A stretch of DNA of 64,000 bases from Pseudoduganella violacea (GCF_014191875.1 NZ_JACHXD010000025.1:1-64000), one strand, 5' to 3'; positions 1-9,533 are shown, numbered from the stretch's first letter. The notes: generated from the letters alone by a model not told the origin. Made by a program: numbers and translations.

Positions 1-62
1 CAAATCGAACGGAAATATGCTTGATCGGCTCATAGTTCCACCTTTTTTGCGCACCAATCTCG

Positions 63-2513
63 CTAAAAGGGTGAATTGATCAGCGCTTCCCTAGGAATAT
101 TGCTATTCTTTGTAAAAACAGTTGGAGTTTTGGTGATGTTCCCCAGGTAAGAATCCATTTTGATCCGCTCAGCAGCACTTCCCTGCTCTTCGTACCTTAG
201 AAGCTCCTCAAACAACTTAATATTTCGTGGCTCCTTGGCCAAGTCCTTGCTGAACGTCTCACCACGCTGATAAGCATCGGAAACACTTTCCGAGAAGTCT
301 TGCTGGGTACGCAAATTGGCTTCAGCTCGCTCAGATCGAGCGACTGTTTCAGAAAAGCGAGCAGCTAATTCATGCCCGGACCTCTCGTCTCTAACAAATG
401 AACTGATCGCGTTAGAGTTACGACTTAGGGTATCCGCGAACTGCTGGAACTTCGCTTTGTCTTGGCTTCTTAACGTGCTACGTATTAACTGGTCCTGCTT
501 CTGTGCCGAGGCCGAATACTCCTTAGTTCCTTTCGCATGAAGTTGAATCCCTGCGTCAAATGGCGACAGGACCTTCAGGGCACCAGGAACCTTGGCTCCG
601 ACAAAACTAGAGCCACCAAATCCAACTGCAGCAACCTGCTGTTCACCAGCCCCAGTAGCCGCCGATACCGTTTTCACGATCTGCTGCAACTCACCGATGC
701 GTTCCCCCATGCTCTCGCTGCCGGTCGCGCTGGTTCCCGTCGCCTGGCTATGCCCTGACGTTCTCGAATCGGCATGCATTAACACATCGCTTAGCGCCGC
801 CGCCTTTTCTCGGGTTGCCGCGACAGATTCGGTCTGCGCCGCCGCAACGGATTTGGATGCCGCCTGCACATGCTGTTGCGTCACTTTCGCATCCACAATC
901 CGCGAGACCGGCCCCTCATTGGCCAGCGCCCGCGCCGCCGTCAGTCCGCTGATCACATTGCTGGTGTAGGTATTGCCCGACACATCGTCCTGGTGGCTCG
1001 CGAAGAACGCCGAGTTCCTGGTCGGCGCCAGCGTCACCTGATCCATGCTGGTATTGCCCAGGGAGACATTGCCCGATGCCGCCGTTCCGCTTGCGCTCGC
1101 CACCGTCGATTGCAGCATCTGGGTATTGCCAATGAGCGCGCTGCCGAAGGTTTCCATGCGTTTCAAACCGGCCCACGCAATGAGCGGGATACTGAGCGTC
1201 AGATAGCCGACAACGGCTTCCCCGGAAATGGCGCTCGAATAAATCGAGGACGATGTCATCAGCGACAGCGTATTGACGCCGTTCCCAACGGCCGACGCGG
1301 CCGCCATGTCGCGCGCGGCGTAGACCATTGCCATGTAGTTCAGGATGGCGTACAGGGGCGGCCAGAGCTGTATCCAGATCAGCACCGAGACATAGTTCTT
1401 CAATCCCATCATGGTTTCGCGGCCGCTGGTCATTAGCAGCAGCAGGATCACGATGGGGAAAATCGCGTAGGTGATGGCCTCGATGGTATTGCGGATGACC
1501 GGCAGGGCCTGTTCAGCGATCTTGCCCTGGTTGATCCACGCGGCGTTGGTCTGCGCCACCGCCTGCGCGCGTCCCACGGCCAGCAGCATCGACGCCGGGT
1601 CGTTGATCCGCTGGCCGGCGAGCAGGCTGGTATCGATCACGGCATTGATCATCGCGTTCTGGCGGATGATGTCGGCCGCGCTGGCCGCCGCATTGGCGAT
1701 ACCGTTGCGCAGATAGGCCTGCTGCACCTGTCCAGCGATGACAGCCGACGCCGCCATGCCGGACAAGGTTGGGTTCATCCGCAAGGCCAGGAGTCCCTGG
1801 ATGCGTCCAACTTGCGCCGGCATCTGCGCGTTCAGGCGCTGGTAAGCCTCGGTGCAGGGCGCGACCACCTGCATGCCCGTCGCATCCGTCACAGGGGTGA
1901 AGCGGGCCGGATTGGGCGTGGACATCATCGGCCACACATCACTCGATGCGGCGAACTCCTCCGCGGGAATATGGCCCGACGCCAGATCGTAGATCGTGCA
2001 GTTGTTGATGAAGGTGATCAGGTCCGTCCGGAAGCTCGGGCTCTGGAACACCACGGTCGATGCCTCGCGGATCAGACGGTTCCCGAACAGCAGGCCATTT
2101 TTCTGGTACGACAGCTCGCTCGGCAGATTCGCCGAACCCGGCAAGACCTGCATCGCCGTTTCGTACAGCTCGGTCAGCGTGTTGCCCACCGTACTGGTCA
2201 GCGACCCGAAAGCCGCCAAGCCAAAGGGAACGTTATCCACGATGCGTACCGCGCTCGATCCCGTCTTATCGACGATCCCGACCGTCACCCTGGGAACAAA
2301 GAGGACGGAGAGCACCAGCGTCACCGACACCAGCCAGTTCCATCCCTGTAGCCGTTGCGGCGCGATGGCATAGGCAACCAGCGCGGCGACAAAGCCGCAG
2401 AACGCGACAATGGCCAGTGCGCTCTTGAACGTATTGGCCCCGGCGATCGCGGCCGTGGCATTGAGGATCCCAAACAGGCTGTCGCTATTTTGATAGGCGA
2501 AAATTTCCCACAT
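63..2513 (-). CDS. traG: F-type conjugative transfer protein TraG
   Basis: Inner-membrane protein of the F-type type IV secretion system, 816 aa. In F, the TraG N-terminal membrane part acts in pilus assembly and mating-pair stabilisation, and the periplasmic C-terminal part acts in entry exclusion and mating-pair stabilisation. The first half holds several hydrophobic segments (roughly residues 30-80, 345-400 and 430-455); the second half is Ala/Ser/Gln-rich and hydrophilic, as in the family. GGAGAACGAGC before the ATG supports the start. It is the last gene of the long minus-strand tra operon, directly after traH, matching the traF-traH-traG order of F, SXT and IncA/C. It is shorter than F TraG, as in many ICE versions. 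Confidence 0.9.
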   Translation of the reverse strand: MWEIFAYQNSDSLFGILNATAAIAGANTFKSALAIVAFCGFVAALVAYAIAPQRLQGWNWLVSVTLVLSVLFVPRVTVGIVDKTGSSAVRIVDNVPFGLAAFGSLTSTVGNTLTELYETAMQVLPGSANLPSELSYQKNGLLFGNRLIREASTVVFQSPSFRTDLITFINNCTIYDLASGHIPAEEFAASSDVWPMMSTPNPARFTPVTDATGMQVVAPCTEAYQRLNAQMPAQVGRIQGLLALRMNPTLSGMAASAVIAGQVQQAYLRNGIANAAASAADIIRQNAMINAVIDTSLLAGQRINDPASMLLAVGRAQAVAQTNAAWINQGKIAEQALPVIRNTIEAITYAIFPIVILLLLMTSGRETMMGLKNYVSVLIWIQLWPPLYAILNYMAMVYAARDMAAASAVGNGVNTLSLMTSSSIYSSAISGEAVVGYLTLSIPLIAWAGLKRMETFGSALIGNTQMLQSTVASASGTAASGNVSLGNTSMDQVTLAPTRNSAFFASHQDDVSGNTYTSNVISGLTAARALANEGPVSRIVDAKVTQQHVQAASKSVAAAQTESVAATREKAAALSDVLMHADSRTSGHSQATGTSATGSESMGERIGELQQIVKTVSAATGAGEQQVAAVGFGGSSFVGAKVPGALKVLSPFDAGIQLHAKGTKEYSASAQKQDQLIRSTLRSQDKAKFQQFADTLSRNSNAISSFVRDERSGHELAARFSETVARSERAEANLRTQQDFSESVSDAYQRGETFSKDLAKEPRNIKLFEELLRYEEQGSAAERIKMDSYLGNITKTPTVFTKNSNIPREALINSPF

Positions 2514-2549
2514 GCTCGTTCTCCTTCACTTGCATCGCACAACAGCCTG

Positions 2550-3980
2550 CTACCGCAGATAGGCCGCACGGCGACCGAGCAAATCCAGCATATATTGCGG
2601 CATACTGCTTCGCAACTCCCGCTGCAATGCCTCCAGCGTGGAAGTCACCGATTCGATATGGCCGGACCGCTGATATAGCAGAGATTTTTCCTGTGCCAGT
2701 TGCGTCAGCATTTCCTGCGCACGCTGACGTAGCTCCTTTGTCCGTACTGATTGTTTGACATCCAACGCATAGTCCTTGTCCAGCACGTACATCCCAAGGC
2801 GAAGATTTTTTTCAAGAAGGACCTGTGCATAGTCAGCCGCAATGAGCTCCCGAAACCGCGCGATCAGCTGATCGCTGACATCCATCGAGGGCATCGCCGT
2901 CCCCAGGGAGAGCATGCGGTACACGGGTTCGGAGGTCTGGTTGACGAAACCGATCTCGGGTGAGTTGTTCGGGATCGGGACGCGCCACTGCATTTTTTCC
3001 GTGATGGAGCGCATCAGGCCTTCGACCTTCGTCACAAACGGCGTGTGCAGGTAGTTGGTATCGACCGTCACCACATCGCAGTCCGTGTAGTTATTACACC
3101 TGAGCATGTCCTGCTTCACCTTCCCGCCCGGAGCGGCACTGGTGCCGTACAGCAGCCGGCCGATCGAGGTCAGTGTCGGCGCCACCGGATTCGGGTCGCG
3201 CGTGCCTTCGTAGAAGATGACGGTGCCCACGATGCTCATGATCAGCTCACGCTCCTGGTCATCGAGCTGCGTGCCGGCCAGCTTCAATGCCTTCCAGGTG
3301 ATATTGCCGACAAAGGGCGCCTTGTTGCGGATCTTCGGGTCGGCCGAATTCCTGGCCGTGCTCAAGACGCCGGGCTTGTTGCTCTGGCAGCGCACCTTGG
3401 CCGCCGCGTAATCCGATTCCAGGCCCAGCATCACGGCCAGATCCTCGCAGGCCTTGTCCGTGCTCACGCCCGTCGCTTCCATCGCTGAACCGACCAGCGA
3501 CTTGGCGGCGTTGCAGGTGCCGATGTTCGCGTTGGTCATCATGCTTTCGATGTTCTTGGTCCATTTCGTTACGCCCCCCAGGAGCGGCGAGACCGATTCG
3601 AGCGCCAGCTGGAAGGCCACGCCGGGCAGCGCCGCCGTGATATTGCGCAGCATGTTCTTGAACTCGGCCGCCGAGATGTGCGAGAAGGAGCCGCCGAAGG
3701 CGTCGATCCCGCCGCAGCCGGCCTTCATGCTGGGGAACTCCACCGCCATCAGTTGGTAGGTCCGGTTCTGGGTGCGCATGATGATGCTCCCCCCGGTATA
3801 GGTGTTGTACACCTGGCCGCGGAAAGCGCCGGGCGCGGTGTAGTTGCCGATGGCGCCCAAATCCTGGTACATCTGCTCCACGGCCGCGTTCAGGTCGCCC
3901 GCCTGGGTGACGGCCGGCGCCAGCGCGCCGCACAGCACGCCAGCGGCTGCCATGCATTGGACTACTCTCCTTGCTTTCAT
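2550..3980 (-). CDS. traH: conjugative transfer protein TraH
   Basis: TraH is a periplasmic/outer-membrane-associated pilus assembly protein of F-type systems, acting with TraF, TraU, TraW and TrbI. The product (476 aa) has a signal peptide ending near VTQAGD. It contains the family features: an N-terminal segment like YTAPGAFRGQ, a GCGGIDAFGGSFSHI segment, paired cysteines, and a C-terminal coiled region (KSVRTKELRQRAQEML). The start at 3980 is preferred to an in-frame GTG 12 bases upstream because GGAG lies 7-8 bases before this ATG. It follows the TraF-like gene and precedes traG with 36 bases between, so it is co-transcribed. Confidence 0.93.
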   Translation of the reverse strand: MKARRVVQCMAAAGVLCGALAPAVTQAGDLNAAVEQMYQDLGAIGNYTAPGAFRGQVYNTYTGGSIIMRTQNRTYQLMAVEFPSMKAGCGGIDAFGGSFSHISAAEFKNMLRNITAALPGVAFQLALESVSPLLGGVTKWTKNIESMMTNANIGTCNAAKSLVGSAMEATGVSTDKACEDLAVMLGLESDYAAAKVRCQSNKPGVLSTARNSADPKIRNKAPFVGNITWKALKLAGTQLDDQERELIMSIVGTVIFYEGTRDPNPVAPTLTSIGRLLYGTSAAPGGKVKQDMLRCNNYTDCDVVTVDTNYLHTPFVTKVEGLMRSITEKMQWRVPIPNNSPEIGFVNQTSEPVYRMLSLGTAMPSMDVSDQLIARFRELIAADYAQVLLEKNLRLGMYVLDKDYALDVKQSVRTKELRQRAQEMLTQLAQEKSLLYQRSGHIESVTSTLEALQRELRSSMPQYMLDLLGRRAAYLR

Positions 3981-3992
3981 GCTTGTCTCCAC

Positions 3993-4820
3993 TTATTTTC
4001 CCGGCCAAAACAGCGGTGCACCCTGCCCCGCTCCCGGCCGGTCCTGCAATGCCACGATGCGCTCGACCAGTTGCGACTCCGAGAGCACCCCAAACCCCAG
4101 CGGCACGATCCGCCCTGCGAACGGCTGGGCCAGAAACACCGCCGGTACTTGCGCCACCTTCAAGGTGCGCACAATCCCGTTGTCCACCCGCGCCGCCGGC
4201 AGGGCCGGCAACGCTCCCCCATCGAGGCTGACCGCCACCAGCGGAATGCGGTAGCGCTGGCCAAAGGCCTTGAGCACCGGCGCGAAGGCATGGCAGTAGG
4301 GACAGTCGCTACGGAAGAAAAACATCAGCACATGGTCCCGGCCCACGCGCGCCAGCGTGTCGGCACGCGTGGCCGCCTGGGTCTGCTCATACACATCCAG
4401 CGCCGTGGCGTTCACCGGCCGGCCCTGGGTAGCCGGGTCCAGCTCCGGATGGGTCCAGGCGATGCGCTGGGCCAGGTCGGCAAATTGCGAGGCGTTGCGC
4501 ATGACCTGCGCTTCCAGCACCATGTAGCGGCGCACATTCGCTTCCGTCGGATGGATCACTGCCACCGCGCGCAGGTCTTCCATCTCGCGCTGCAAGCGCT
4601 TGAGGCGCGCCAGTTCGGGCGGCGCCGCGTCCCTGGCGGGCAGCCTGGGCGGCATGATGGGTGCCGCCGGCTCGGGCGCCAGCGGATCGTCGTAAAAATG
4701 CCAGCCGCGGCGGGCGTCGTCCACGGCCCCGGCCGGGGCAGGCGCCAAATCCCGCGCTGGCGCAGCGGTGGTGGCCAGGCACGCCAGCATCGCCAGGAAC
4801 CCGATCCATCGCCGCTTCAT
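3993..4820 (-). CDS. traF: TraF, thioredoxin-like conjugation protein
   Basis: Periplasmic protein of the F-type apparatus with a thioredoxin-like fold (275 aa). It has a signal peptide (MKRRWIGFLAMLACLATTAAPA), a charged middle region, and a C-terminal thioredoxin domain starting near residue 155 with an intact CPYC motif (Cys173-Cys176). F TraF has lost this CXXC, but many ICE homologues keep it, so oxidoreductase activity toward the Cys-rich TraN, TraU and TraH is plausible. The longer open frame upstream to 5288 only runs through the neighbouring gene. GGAGCGCCGCG before ATG fixes the start. It overlaps the upstream small gene by 4 bases. Confidence 0.88.
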   Translation of the reverse strand: MKRRWIGFLAMLACLATTAAPARDLAPAPAGAVDDARRGWHFYDDPLAPEPAAPIMPPRLPARDAAPPELARLKRLQREMEDLRAVAVIHPTEANVRRYMVLEAQVMRNASQFADLAQRIAWTHPELDPATQGRPVNATALDVYEQTQAATRADTLARVGRDHVLMFFFRSDCPYCHAFAPVLKAFGQRYRIPLVAVSLDGGALPALPAARVDNGIVRTLKVAQVPAVFLAQPFAGRIVPLGFGVLSESQLVERIVALQDRPGAGQGAPLFWPGK

Positions 4821-5224
4821 CGCGGCGCTCCTTTGGTCAGGTCTGCCGGCGGCTTGCCGTCGAGGCAGTAGTTGATGCCGAAGGTGATTGACTGGCGGGC
4901 CGGTGCCGCACCAGGCTGCAGGCGCACGTCGTCCTGCCATACCGCCACCTGCAGGCGGCGGCAGCCATGCTGGGCATAGACCAGCTGCGTACTGACGTCG
5001 ACCCGGATGGGCGTGCTGGCGGCGAAGTGCTGGCTGATCGCCTGCGCCGCCGGTCCAATCAAGGTTCCCTGGGCCGTGCCCGAGGGCGCGTCGATGGCCT
5101 GCAGCAGGAGCGGCGTGAAGTCTTCGACCGGGATGCGCGGTCCTGTCTGGGCCTGCACCTGGGCCTGCGCCAGGACCGGCACTGCGGCAGCCAGCAGCAG
5201 CCCATACCAATGACGGGTCAGCAT
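4817..5224 (-). CDS. small secreted hypothetical protein in the tra operon
   Basis: 135 aa with a clear signal peptide (MLTRHWYGLLLAAAVPVLAQAQ). The mature part carries two cysteines and no motif I recognise. Its start overlaps the traN stop (ATGCTGA) and its stop overlaps the traF start, so it is translationally coupled at both ends and belongs to the transfer operon. It is probably a periplasmic accessory protein of the pilus or mating-pair apparatus. No such gene sits between traN and traF in F or SXT as far as I recall, so it may be lineage-specific. Confidence 0.8.
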   Translation of the reverse strand: MLTRHWYGLLLAAAVPVLAQAQVQAQTGPRIPVEDFTPLLLQAIDAPSGTAQGTLIGPAAQAISQHFAASTPIRVDVSTQLVYAQHGCRRLQVAVWQDDVRLQPGAAPARQSITFGINYCLDGKPPADLTKGAPR

Positions 5225-6531
5225 TTGCCCCTCCCGAAGTAGCAGGCCGGCGCGCGGGCGGCGGCAGCCGACTGCACGTTGCCCACATTGGGCAGCGTCG
5301 GCGCGATGGAGGCGTAGAACTCGGTCAAGTCCATGCGCGCGAAGTCCAGCGTCTGGAGCTGGGCCACGGTGAAGCCGCCACAGGCGGGCGATTGCGGCGC
5401 GCCCCAGCCCATGCCCAGCTGGGCGCGTCCCTGTTCGTTGAGGATGCGCGCCAGTTTGGAGTTGAAGCAGCACTTGCCGGTGGAATGCTCGATGCAGGCC
5501 ACGCAGCGGCCCAGTACCCGGATGCACTTGGAGCACCAGGAGCCGATACTGCGGCACAGCGCGGCGCCCTCCTTCATCGCCAGCTTGCCCTCGTCCTGGC
5601 TGCACGACATCATCGACATGGCCACATAGAACACCACCGTGATCGCCAGCGACCAGGGTGTGACCGCGATGGCCACGCTGTCGCCCGTTGCCAGCGTCAC
5701 GGCCCCGGCCGGCAAGGGTGTGCCGTTGACGGCCACCGTGACGCCATAGCTGGTGAAGCTGCCGCTAAATCCCCGGCCCAACAGTAGCGACTTGACGCCC
5801 TGGGTGAGAAAGCGCCGGTTGTTGCCGTTCATCAGAATGTCGAACACCAGGCGCGAACCGACGCCAAAGAGCGACTGGTTGCTGAACCCCGCTCCAGCAC
5901 GGTCGGTGCGGCAGCAGTTGACCAGCAGGCGGTTGCGGCAAGTATTGGCCTCACCGCTGAACACCTTCATCGTGCCCGGATCGAGATAGACGCCCGCCTC
6001 GCGCGCCGCCTCCAGGTAGCTCATGGCCTGGGCGAAATCGGGGTCGTTGACCTGGCTGGTCTCGAAGCACTGGCTGCCCAGGCAGAAGGTGCCGGGGGTG
6101 CAGGGAGCACCCGGTGGACAGCCGGCATACAGGCCCGCCAAATCACCGGCCGTCTGCAACGGGTCGCGGGCCACGGCCTGGGCGCCAGCCACCTGCGGAT
6201 CGGCGGACGTGACGGGGGGACGGGCCGTGCCGGCCGAGGCCACCGCCTGGCGCTGGGCATCGCAGGCGATGTTGTTCGGTTGCGCGGCGCACAGCAGCAG
6301 GTGCTCGCGCGCCTGGTTCGCCAGGTCGGTGCGGCCGTAGAGCGCCGTTTCGGGCGGCGCCGTGGTATAGCCCGGCACCACGGCGCTGGCCGAGGCGGTA
6401 TTGACCGCACCGCTGGCCACCTGGTTGGCGGCGCGGGCCGCGGCCAGATCCATGCTGGTCTGGGCCAGCACGGCGCGACTTTGCCCTGCCAGCAGGCAGC
6501 CGGCCGTGACGAGGACAAGGATACGCCGCAT
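5218..6531 (-). CDS. traN: TraN, mating-pair stabilisation protein
   Basis: Cysteine-rich outer-membrane protein that in F-type systems stabilises mating pairs through recipient surface receptors. The product is 437 aa, shorter than F TraN (about 600). It has a signal peptide (MRRILVLVTAGCLLAGQSRAVLAQ), a disulfide-rich segment (CPPGAPCTPGTFCLGSQCFE), and a C-terminal Cys cluster with pairs such as CSKC, CVAC and KCCFNSKLARIL that are typical of TraN. It lies between trbC and the small secreted gene. The deleted or short central region would suggest a different recipient receptor from F, which is inference only. Confidence 0.88.
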   Translation of the reverse strand: MRRILVLVTAGCLLAGQSRAVLAQTSMDLAAARAANQVASGAVNTASASAVVPGYTTAPPETALYGRTDLANQAREHLLLCAAQPNNIACDAQRQAVASAGTARPPVTSADPQVAGAQAVARDPLQTAGDLAGLYAGCPPGAPCTPGTFCLGSQCFETSQVNDPDFAQAMSYLEAAREAGVYLDPGTMKVFSGEANTCRNRLLVNCCRTDRAGAGFSNQSLFGVGSRLVFDILMNGNNRRFLTQGVKSLLLGRGFSGSFTSYGVTVAVNGTPLPAGAVTLATGDSVAIAVTPWSLAITVVFYVAMSMMSCSQDEGKLAMKEGAALCRSIGSWCSKCIRVLGRCVACIEHSTGKCCFNSKLARILNEQGRAQLGMGWGAPQSPACGGFTVAQLQTLDFARMDLTEFYASIAPTLPNVGNVQSAAAARAPACYFGRGKC

Positions 6532-6533
6532 GG

Positions 6534-7298
6534 CTACTCCCGCAACCGGCGCAGGAACACCCCTGCCTCGGCCGAAAAACGGGGCGCGCGCGCGTCCATC
6601 TGCGCCAGCGCGTAGTCAATCGTGACGTCGCCCGCCACCAGCAGGTAGGCGCCGGGCGCAAAACACGTGCCGGCGCCGCAGTCCTGACCCAGGCTGGCGT
6701 CGCGCAGCAAGACAAAGGACGGCACCTGGGTCACGCCGAAGCGGTCGAACGCCTGCGGATCGATTTGCAAGGCGACCTGGCGCTGCCCCAGGAGCTGGCG
6801 CAGATGGGCCATGGTCTTGACCAGGGAACCGCCTTCCAAGCCCCGCAGGAGCAGGACGGCCTTGGCGCGCGCGCCCTGCTCGATCAGGCGCCGCAGCGCG
6901 CCTTCGGGCATCGACAGGCTGACAAACACCAGAAGCTGCGGGCCACTGAGCGACACGGGAACCAGGGCGCCGCTGGCGGCATAGTTCTGGGCCAGGGCGG
7001 CGATATCGACCATGTTCCCTTTGGCGGGTTGGGGTAGTTGCGCCACGCCGGCGCCCTGCTCCACAGGACCAGGCGCAAGCCCCGGTATCGATGCGGCTGC
7101 GGGCAAGGCATGCTGGCGGGCCGCCCGCGCCATGTCGGCCTCCGTGATGACCGGACGATGGCGCGCAGCGCGCGCGATATCGGCCTCCTGCACCGGCGTT
7201 TGCGCCAGCCCCAGGGTCGACAGCATGGCCAGGGACGCCAGCGGCCAGCGGACGGCCGTGGCCACACCGCGGGAAAGGCGCCGCGCATGCGGCGGCAC
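6534..7298 (-). CDS. trbC: TrbC, F-type pilin assembly protein
   Basis: Periplasmic pilus-assembly protein of F-type systems, which works with TraW. About 254 aa. The N-terminus has a basic/hydrophobic signal region (SRGVATAVRWPLASLAMLSTLGLAQT). The C-terminal half has the TrbC thioredoxin-like core: LLVFVSLSMPEGALRRL, a GLEGGSLVKTM segment, and a VTQVPSFVLL cis-proline-type motif. I chose GTG at 7298, which follows the traU stop by one base. A longer frame to 7346 would start at TTG inside traU. No strong ribosome site is visible at the GTG, so coupling to traU translation is likely. Confidence 0.87.
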   Translation of the reverse strand: MPPHARRLSRGVATAVRWPLASLAMLSTLGLAQTPVQEADIARAARHRPVITEADMARAARQHALPAAASIPGLAPGPVEQGAGVAQLPQPAKGNMVDIAALAQNYAASGALVPVSLSGPQLLVFVSLSMPEGALRRLIEQGARAKAVLLLRGLEGGSLVKTMAHLRQLLGQRQVALQIDPQAFDRFGVTQVPSFVLLRDASLGQDCGAGTCFAPGAYLLVAGDVTIDYALAQMDARAPRFSAEAGVFLRRLRE

Positions 7299-7299
7299 G

Positions 7300-8340
7300 T
7301 TAATAGCCCACACAGCAGTTCCCCTTGCGAAACAGCATGAAAGCAAAATCCTCGCCCTTGACCGGATACTCCTTGGCGGCGCCCCACAGCACGGTGGTGC
7401 GCCCGAAAGGACGACAGCAGCGCCCCGCCTCCTTGCCGGTGGCGGCGATCGGATACGTCAATTGGGTCTTGTAGGCGGCCTTGTCCATCACCGGCAGGAA
7501 GTACGGCCCGCATAGCCCGGCCGCGCCATGCCGCCCCCAGGCCAGCAGCTCCCGGTGCATCTTGGCCGTTAAGCGCTGGCTCAAGAGTTCAGCCGTGCGC
7601 ACGCCGCCCAGGTGGTAGCTGCTGTGCCCATCCAAGGGATACATGCCGCCCTGGCAGCCGGCGCACCAGAACAGTTCGGCGCGGCTAAAGCCGAACGTGG
7701 CGGCCACGCAATCGGCGGCGCAGGCGGCAATGGCCACCGGGTTGGCGAACAGGGCCGCCTCGGGATTGAGGATCAAGGTCAGCTCGTCGTCGTTCCACAA
7801 CGGATCGACCTCGGTCAGGTAGGCCAGATCAAAACCGGCGCGCTCCAGGCAAGGAAAGTCCGCGATCACCTGCAGCCAGTACAGCGCGGGATTGACGTAG
7901 AAGTGGGCCTGATAAAAACCGTTCTGTTCGCCGCTGGCATCGGTATGACGGCCCGCCTCGGGCGCGGCGATGCCGGGGTTCAGGTCCACGCCGCCCAGGG
8001 ACACCAGGCAGAAGGGACGGCGCACCACCTCCACATGGCGCGCCGGCTCCCAGAAGCCGATCGACAGGCCAATCGTCGGGTTGACGCCGCAGGAGCAGAT
8101 GGGCGAGGCCGGGTTGCCGATATCCTCCTGCCCGCCCAGGTCGGCCAGGCGCTGCCCGCCCAGGGAAATGGGCAGGATGCAGCTCCAGCAGATGTCGGTG
8201 ATCGGATTGGGGAAGCGTCCCGTGCAGGTGCTCAGACCCGCCGCCTGCGCTGGGATACCGAAGCCCCATAGCGCCAGGAGCAGGACGCCAGCGCACCAGC
8301 GCCCCCGCGCCTTCCCCCGGCGTGTCGCAGGCGTCATCAT
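7300..8340 (-). CDS. traU: TraU, conjugative transfer protein
   Basis: Periplasmic protein needed for DNA transfer in F-type systems (346 aa). It has a signal peptide ending near GIPAQA, then the family signature CTGRFPNPITDICWSC followed by the CSC motif (ICSCG) and a GFWEPARHVEVVRRPFC segment. There are many cysteines, including the terminal GNCCVGY. The start at 8340 follows GGAGGCGCC closely (ATGATG; the second ATG at 8337 is an alternative) and overlaps the traW stop. Assignment is secure from the CxxC/CSC pattern and the W-U-TrbC-N order. Confidence 0.94.
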   Translation of the reverse strand: MMTPATRRGKARGRWCAGVLLLALWGFGIPAQAAGLSTCTGRFPNPITDICWSCILPISLGGQRLADLGGQEDIGNPASPICSCGVNPTIGLSIGFWEPARHVEVVRRPFCLVSLGGVDLNPGIAAPEAGRHTDASGEQNGFYQAHFYVNPALYWLQVIADFPCLERAGFDLAYLTEVDPLWNDDELTLILNPEAALFANPVAIAACAADCVAATFGFSRAELFWCAGCQGGMYPLDGHSSYHLGGVRTAELLSQRLTAKMHRELLAWGRHGAAGLCGPYFLPVMDKAAYKTQLTYPIAATGKEAGRCCRPFGRTTVLWGAAKEYPVKGEDFAFMLFRKGNCCVGY

Positions 8341-8996
8341 GGCGCCTCCTTGTCCGTGGCGGGTGCGACCGGTTCCGGCACCAGTTCATCGATGCGCAGT
8401 CGCCGGCCTTCCTGCGACACCAGGGCCGGTACGCGGGTAATGTGCAGGCGCCGGGTCAGCGCACCCTGCTGGTCGTAATACACCGGCCGCTGCCAGCGCC
8501 GCATCAGTTCCAGGTAGGCGCCACCGGTCAGAACCGGTTTAAGGGCACCCGCGTAGCGCGCCTGCAGGCGCTCGGCCAACGCCACCTGGCGGGCATCGCG
8601 GCCGTCGAAGAACAGCAGGCGCCGGCGCAGGGGCACGATGTCGAGCGGATTGCTGCGGGTGCCGGCCGGGAACAGCACGGCGCCCTTGGCATCGACGATG
8701 CGCTGGGCCAGGACATAGGTCGGGTCATGGTAGAAGGTGCGGGGCGTGCTGGCCACCGGCAGCGCCAGGGGCGGTGGCTGCAAGACCGCCTGCCGGCCAC
8801 GCGCCACGATCTGCTGCTGCAGGCGCTGCAGCTCACCGCTGGCCTCCTTCTCGCGCAGGCGCCGCGTGATCATCGCCAGCAGATGCTCTTCGCCAATGGC
8901 ATAGGTCGGCCCGATGGTCGCCAGGGTGTCGGCGCGGACCACGCCCAGGGCGGATACCACCAGGAGCGGCACGGCACGGGAGAGCGGTACAAGCAT
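8337..8996 (-). CDS. traW: TraW, conjugative transfer protein
   Basis: Periplasmic pilus assembly protein (219 aa) that pairs with TrbC. It has a signal peptide (MLVPLSRAVPLLVVSALGVVRA), then the conserved GPTYAIGEEHLLAMI segment, a coiled region with R/E/Q, and a C-terminal FFDGRDARQVALA ... RVPALVSQEGRRLRI part typical of TraW. TAGGAG lies 6-7 bases before the ATG. It overlaps traU by 4 bases. F-type pili need TraW for extension rather than for the core channel. Confidence 0.92.
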   Translation of the reverse strand: MLVPLSRAVPLLVVSALGVVRADTLATIGPTYAIGEEHLLAMITRRLREKEASGELQRLQQQIVARGRQAVLQPPPLALPVASTPRTFYHDPTYVLAQRIVDAKGAVLFPAGTRSNPLDIVPLRRRLLFFDGRDARQVALAERLQARYAGALKPVLTGGAYLELMRRWQRPVYYDQQGALTRRLHITRVPALVSQEGRRLRIDELVPEPVAPATDKEAP

Positions 8997-9005
8997 GATG
9001 TACTC

Positions 9006-9533
9006 CTAAAACAGGGGCCGCACCACGGCGATGATGTCGTCCGCGCGCACCAGGCCCGTGATGCGGTAGCGCGAATCGAAGCTATCGGGGCTCGTGCCCT
9101 GCATGTAGAAATAGCGGGGCGGAATCACCGCGTCGGCGATCGGTTCGAGCGGCAGCCTGGACGCGGCCGTATAGCGCTTGGCCTGGCCGGCGTCGGCGCC
9201 GTTGACGAACACGCGCCGCCCCACCACCTGCACCTGGTCGCCCGGTACGCCGCCCACGCGCTTGAAGAAGGGCTGCCCGGCCAAACCGGGGAAGAGGCGC
9301 GCCGCCGGCCCCCGGCAGGCGTAGATCACGTAGTCGCCCCGCCTGACCGGGCCGGCACCATACTGCACGATGGCCACCGTATAGGGCAGGCTGGGCGTGA
9401 CGTTAAAGAGCAGCGGCAGGCGCGGCGCGGGGTCGACCAGCACGCGCACCGCGGCCAAGCTCCAGATTGCCCCCAGCGGCAGGTACAGATACCAGCGCCG
9501 CCGCGCATGGTGCAGGAAGTGTTCGTCCATCAT
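9006..9533 (-). CDS. trhF: S26-family signal-peptidase-like TraF/TrhF
   Basis: Membrane-anchored serine protease of the S26 type (175 aa), as found in H-type, SXT and IncA/C transfer regions, where it is thought to mature a pilus or cyclisation substrate. A transmembrane helix (YLPLGAIWSLAAVRVLV) is followed by the catalytic serine in TPSLP (Ser48) and the general-base lysine in PFFKRVGGVPGD (Lys91), so both catalytic residues are present. The start is at ATGATG overlapping the trbI stop. A long apparent frame to 9956 is the same frame running back through trbI and is not real. Confidence 0.9.
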   Translation of the reverse strand: MMDEHFLHHARRRWYLYLPLGAIWSLAAVRVLVDPAPRLPLLFNVTPSLPYTVAIVQYGAGPVRRGDYVIYACRGPAARLFPGLAGQPFFKRVGGVPGDQVQVVGRRVFVNGADAGQAKRYTAASRLPLEPIADAVIPPRYFYMQGTSPDSFDSRYRITGLVRADDIIAVVRPLF

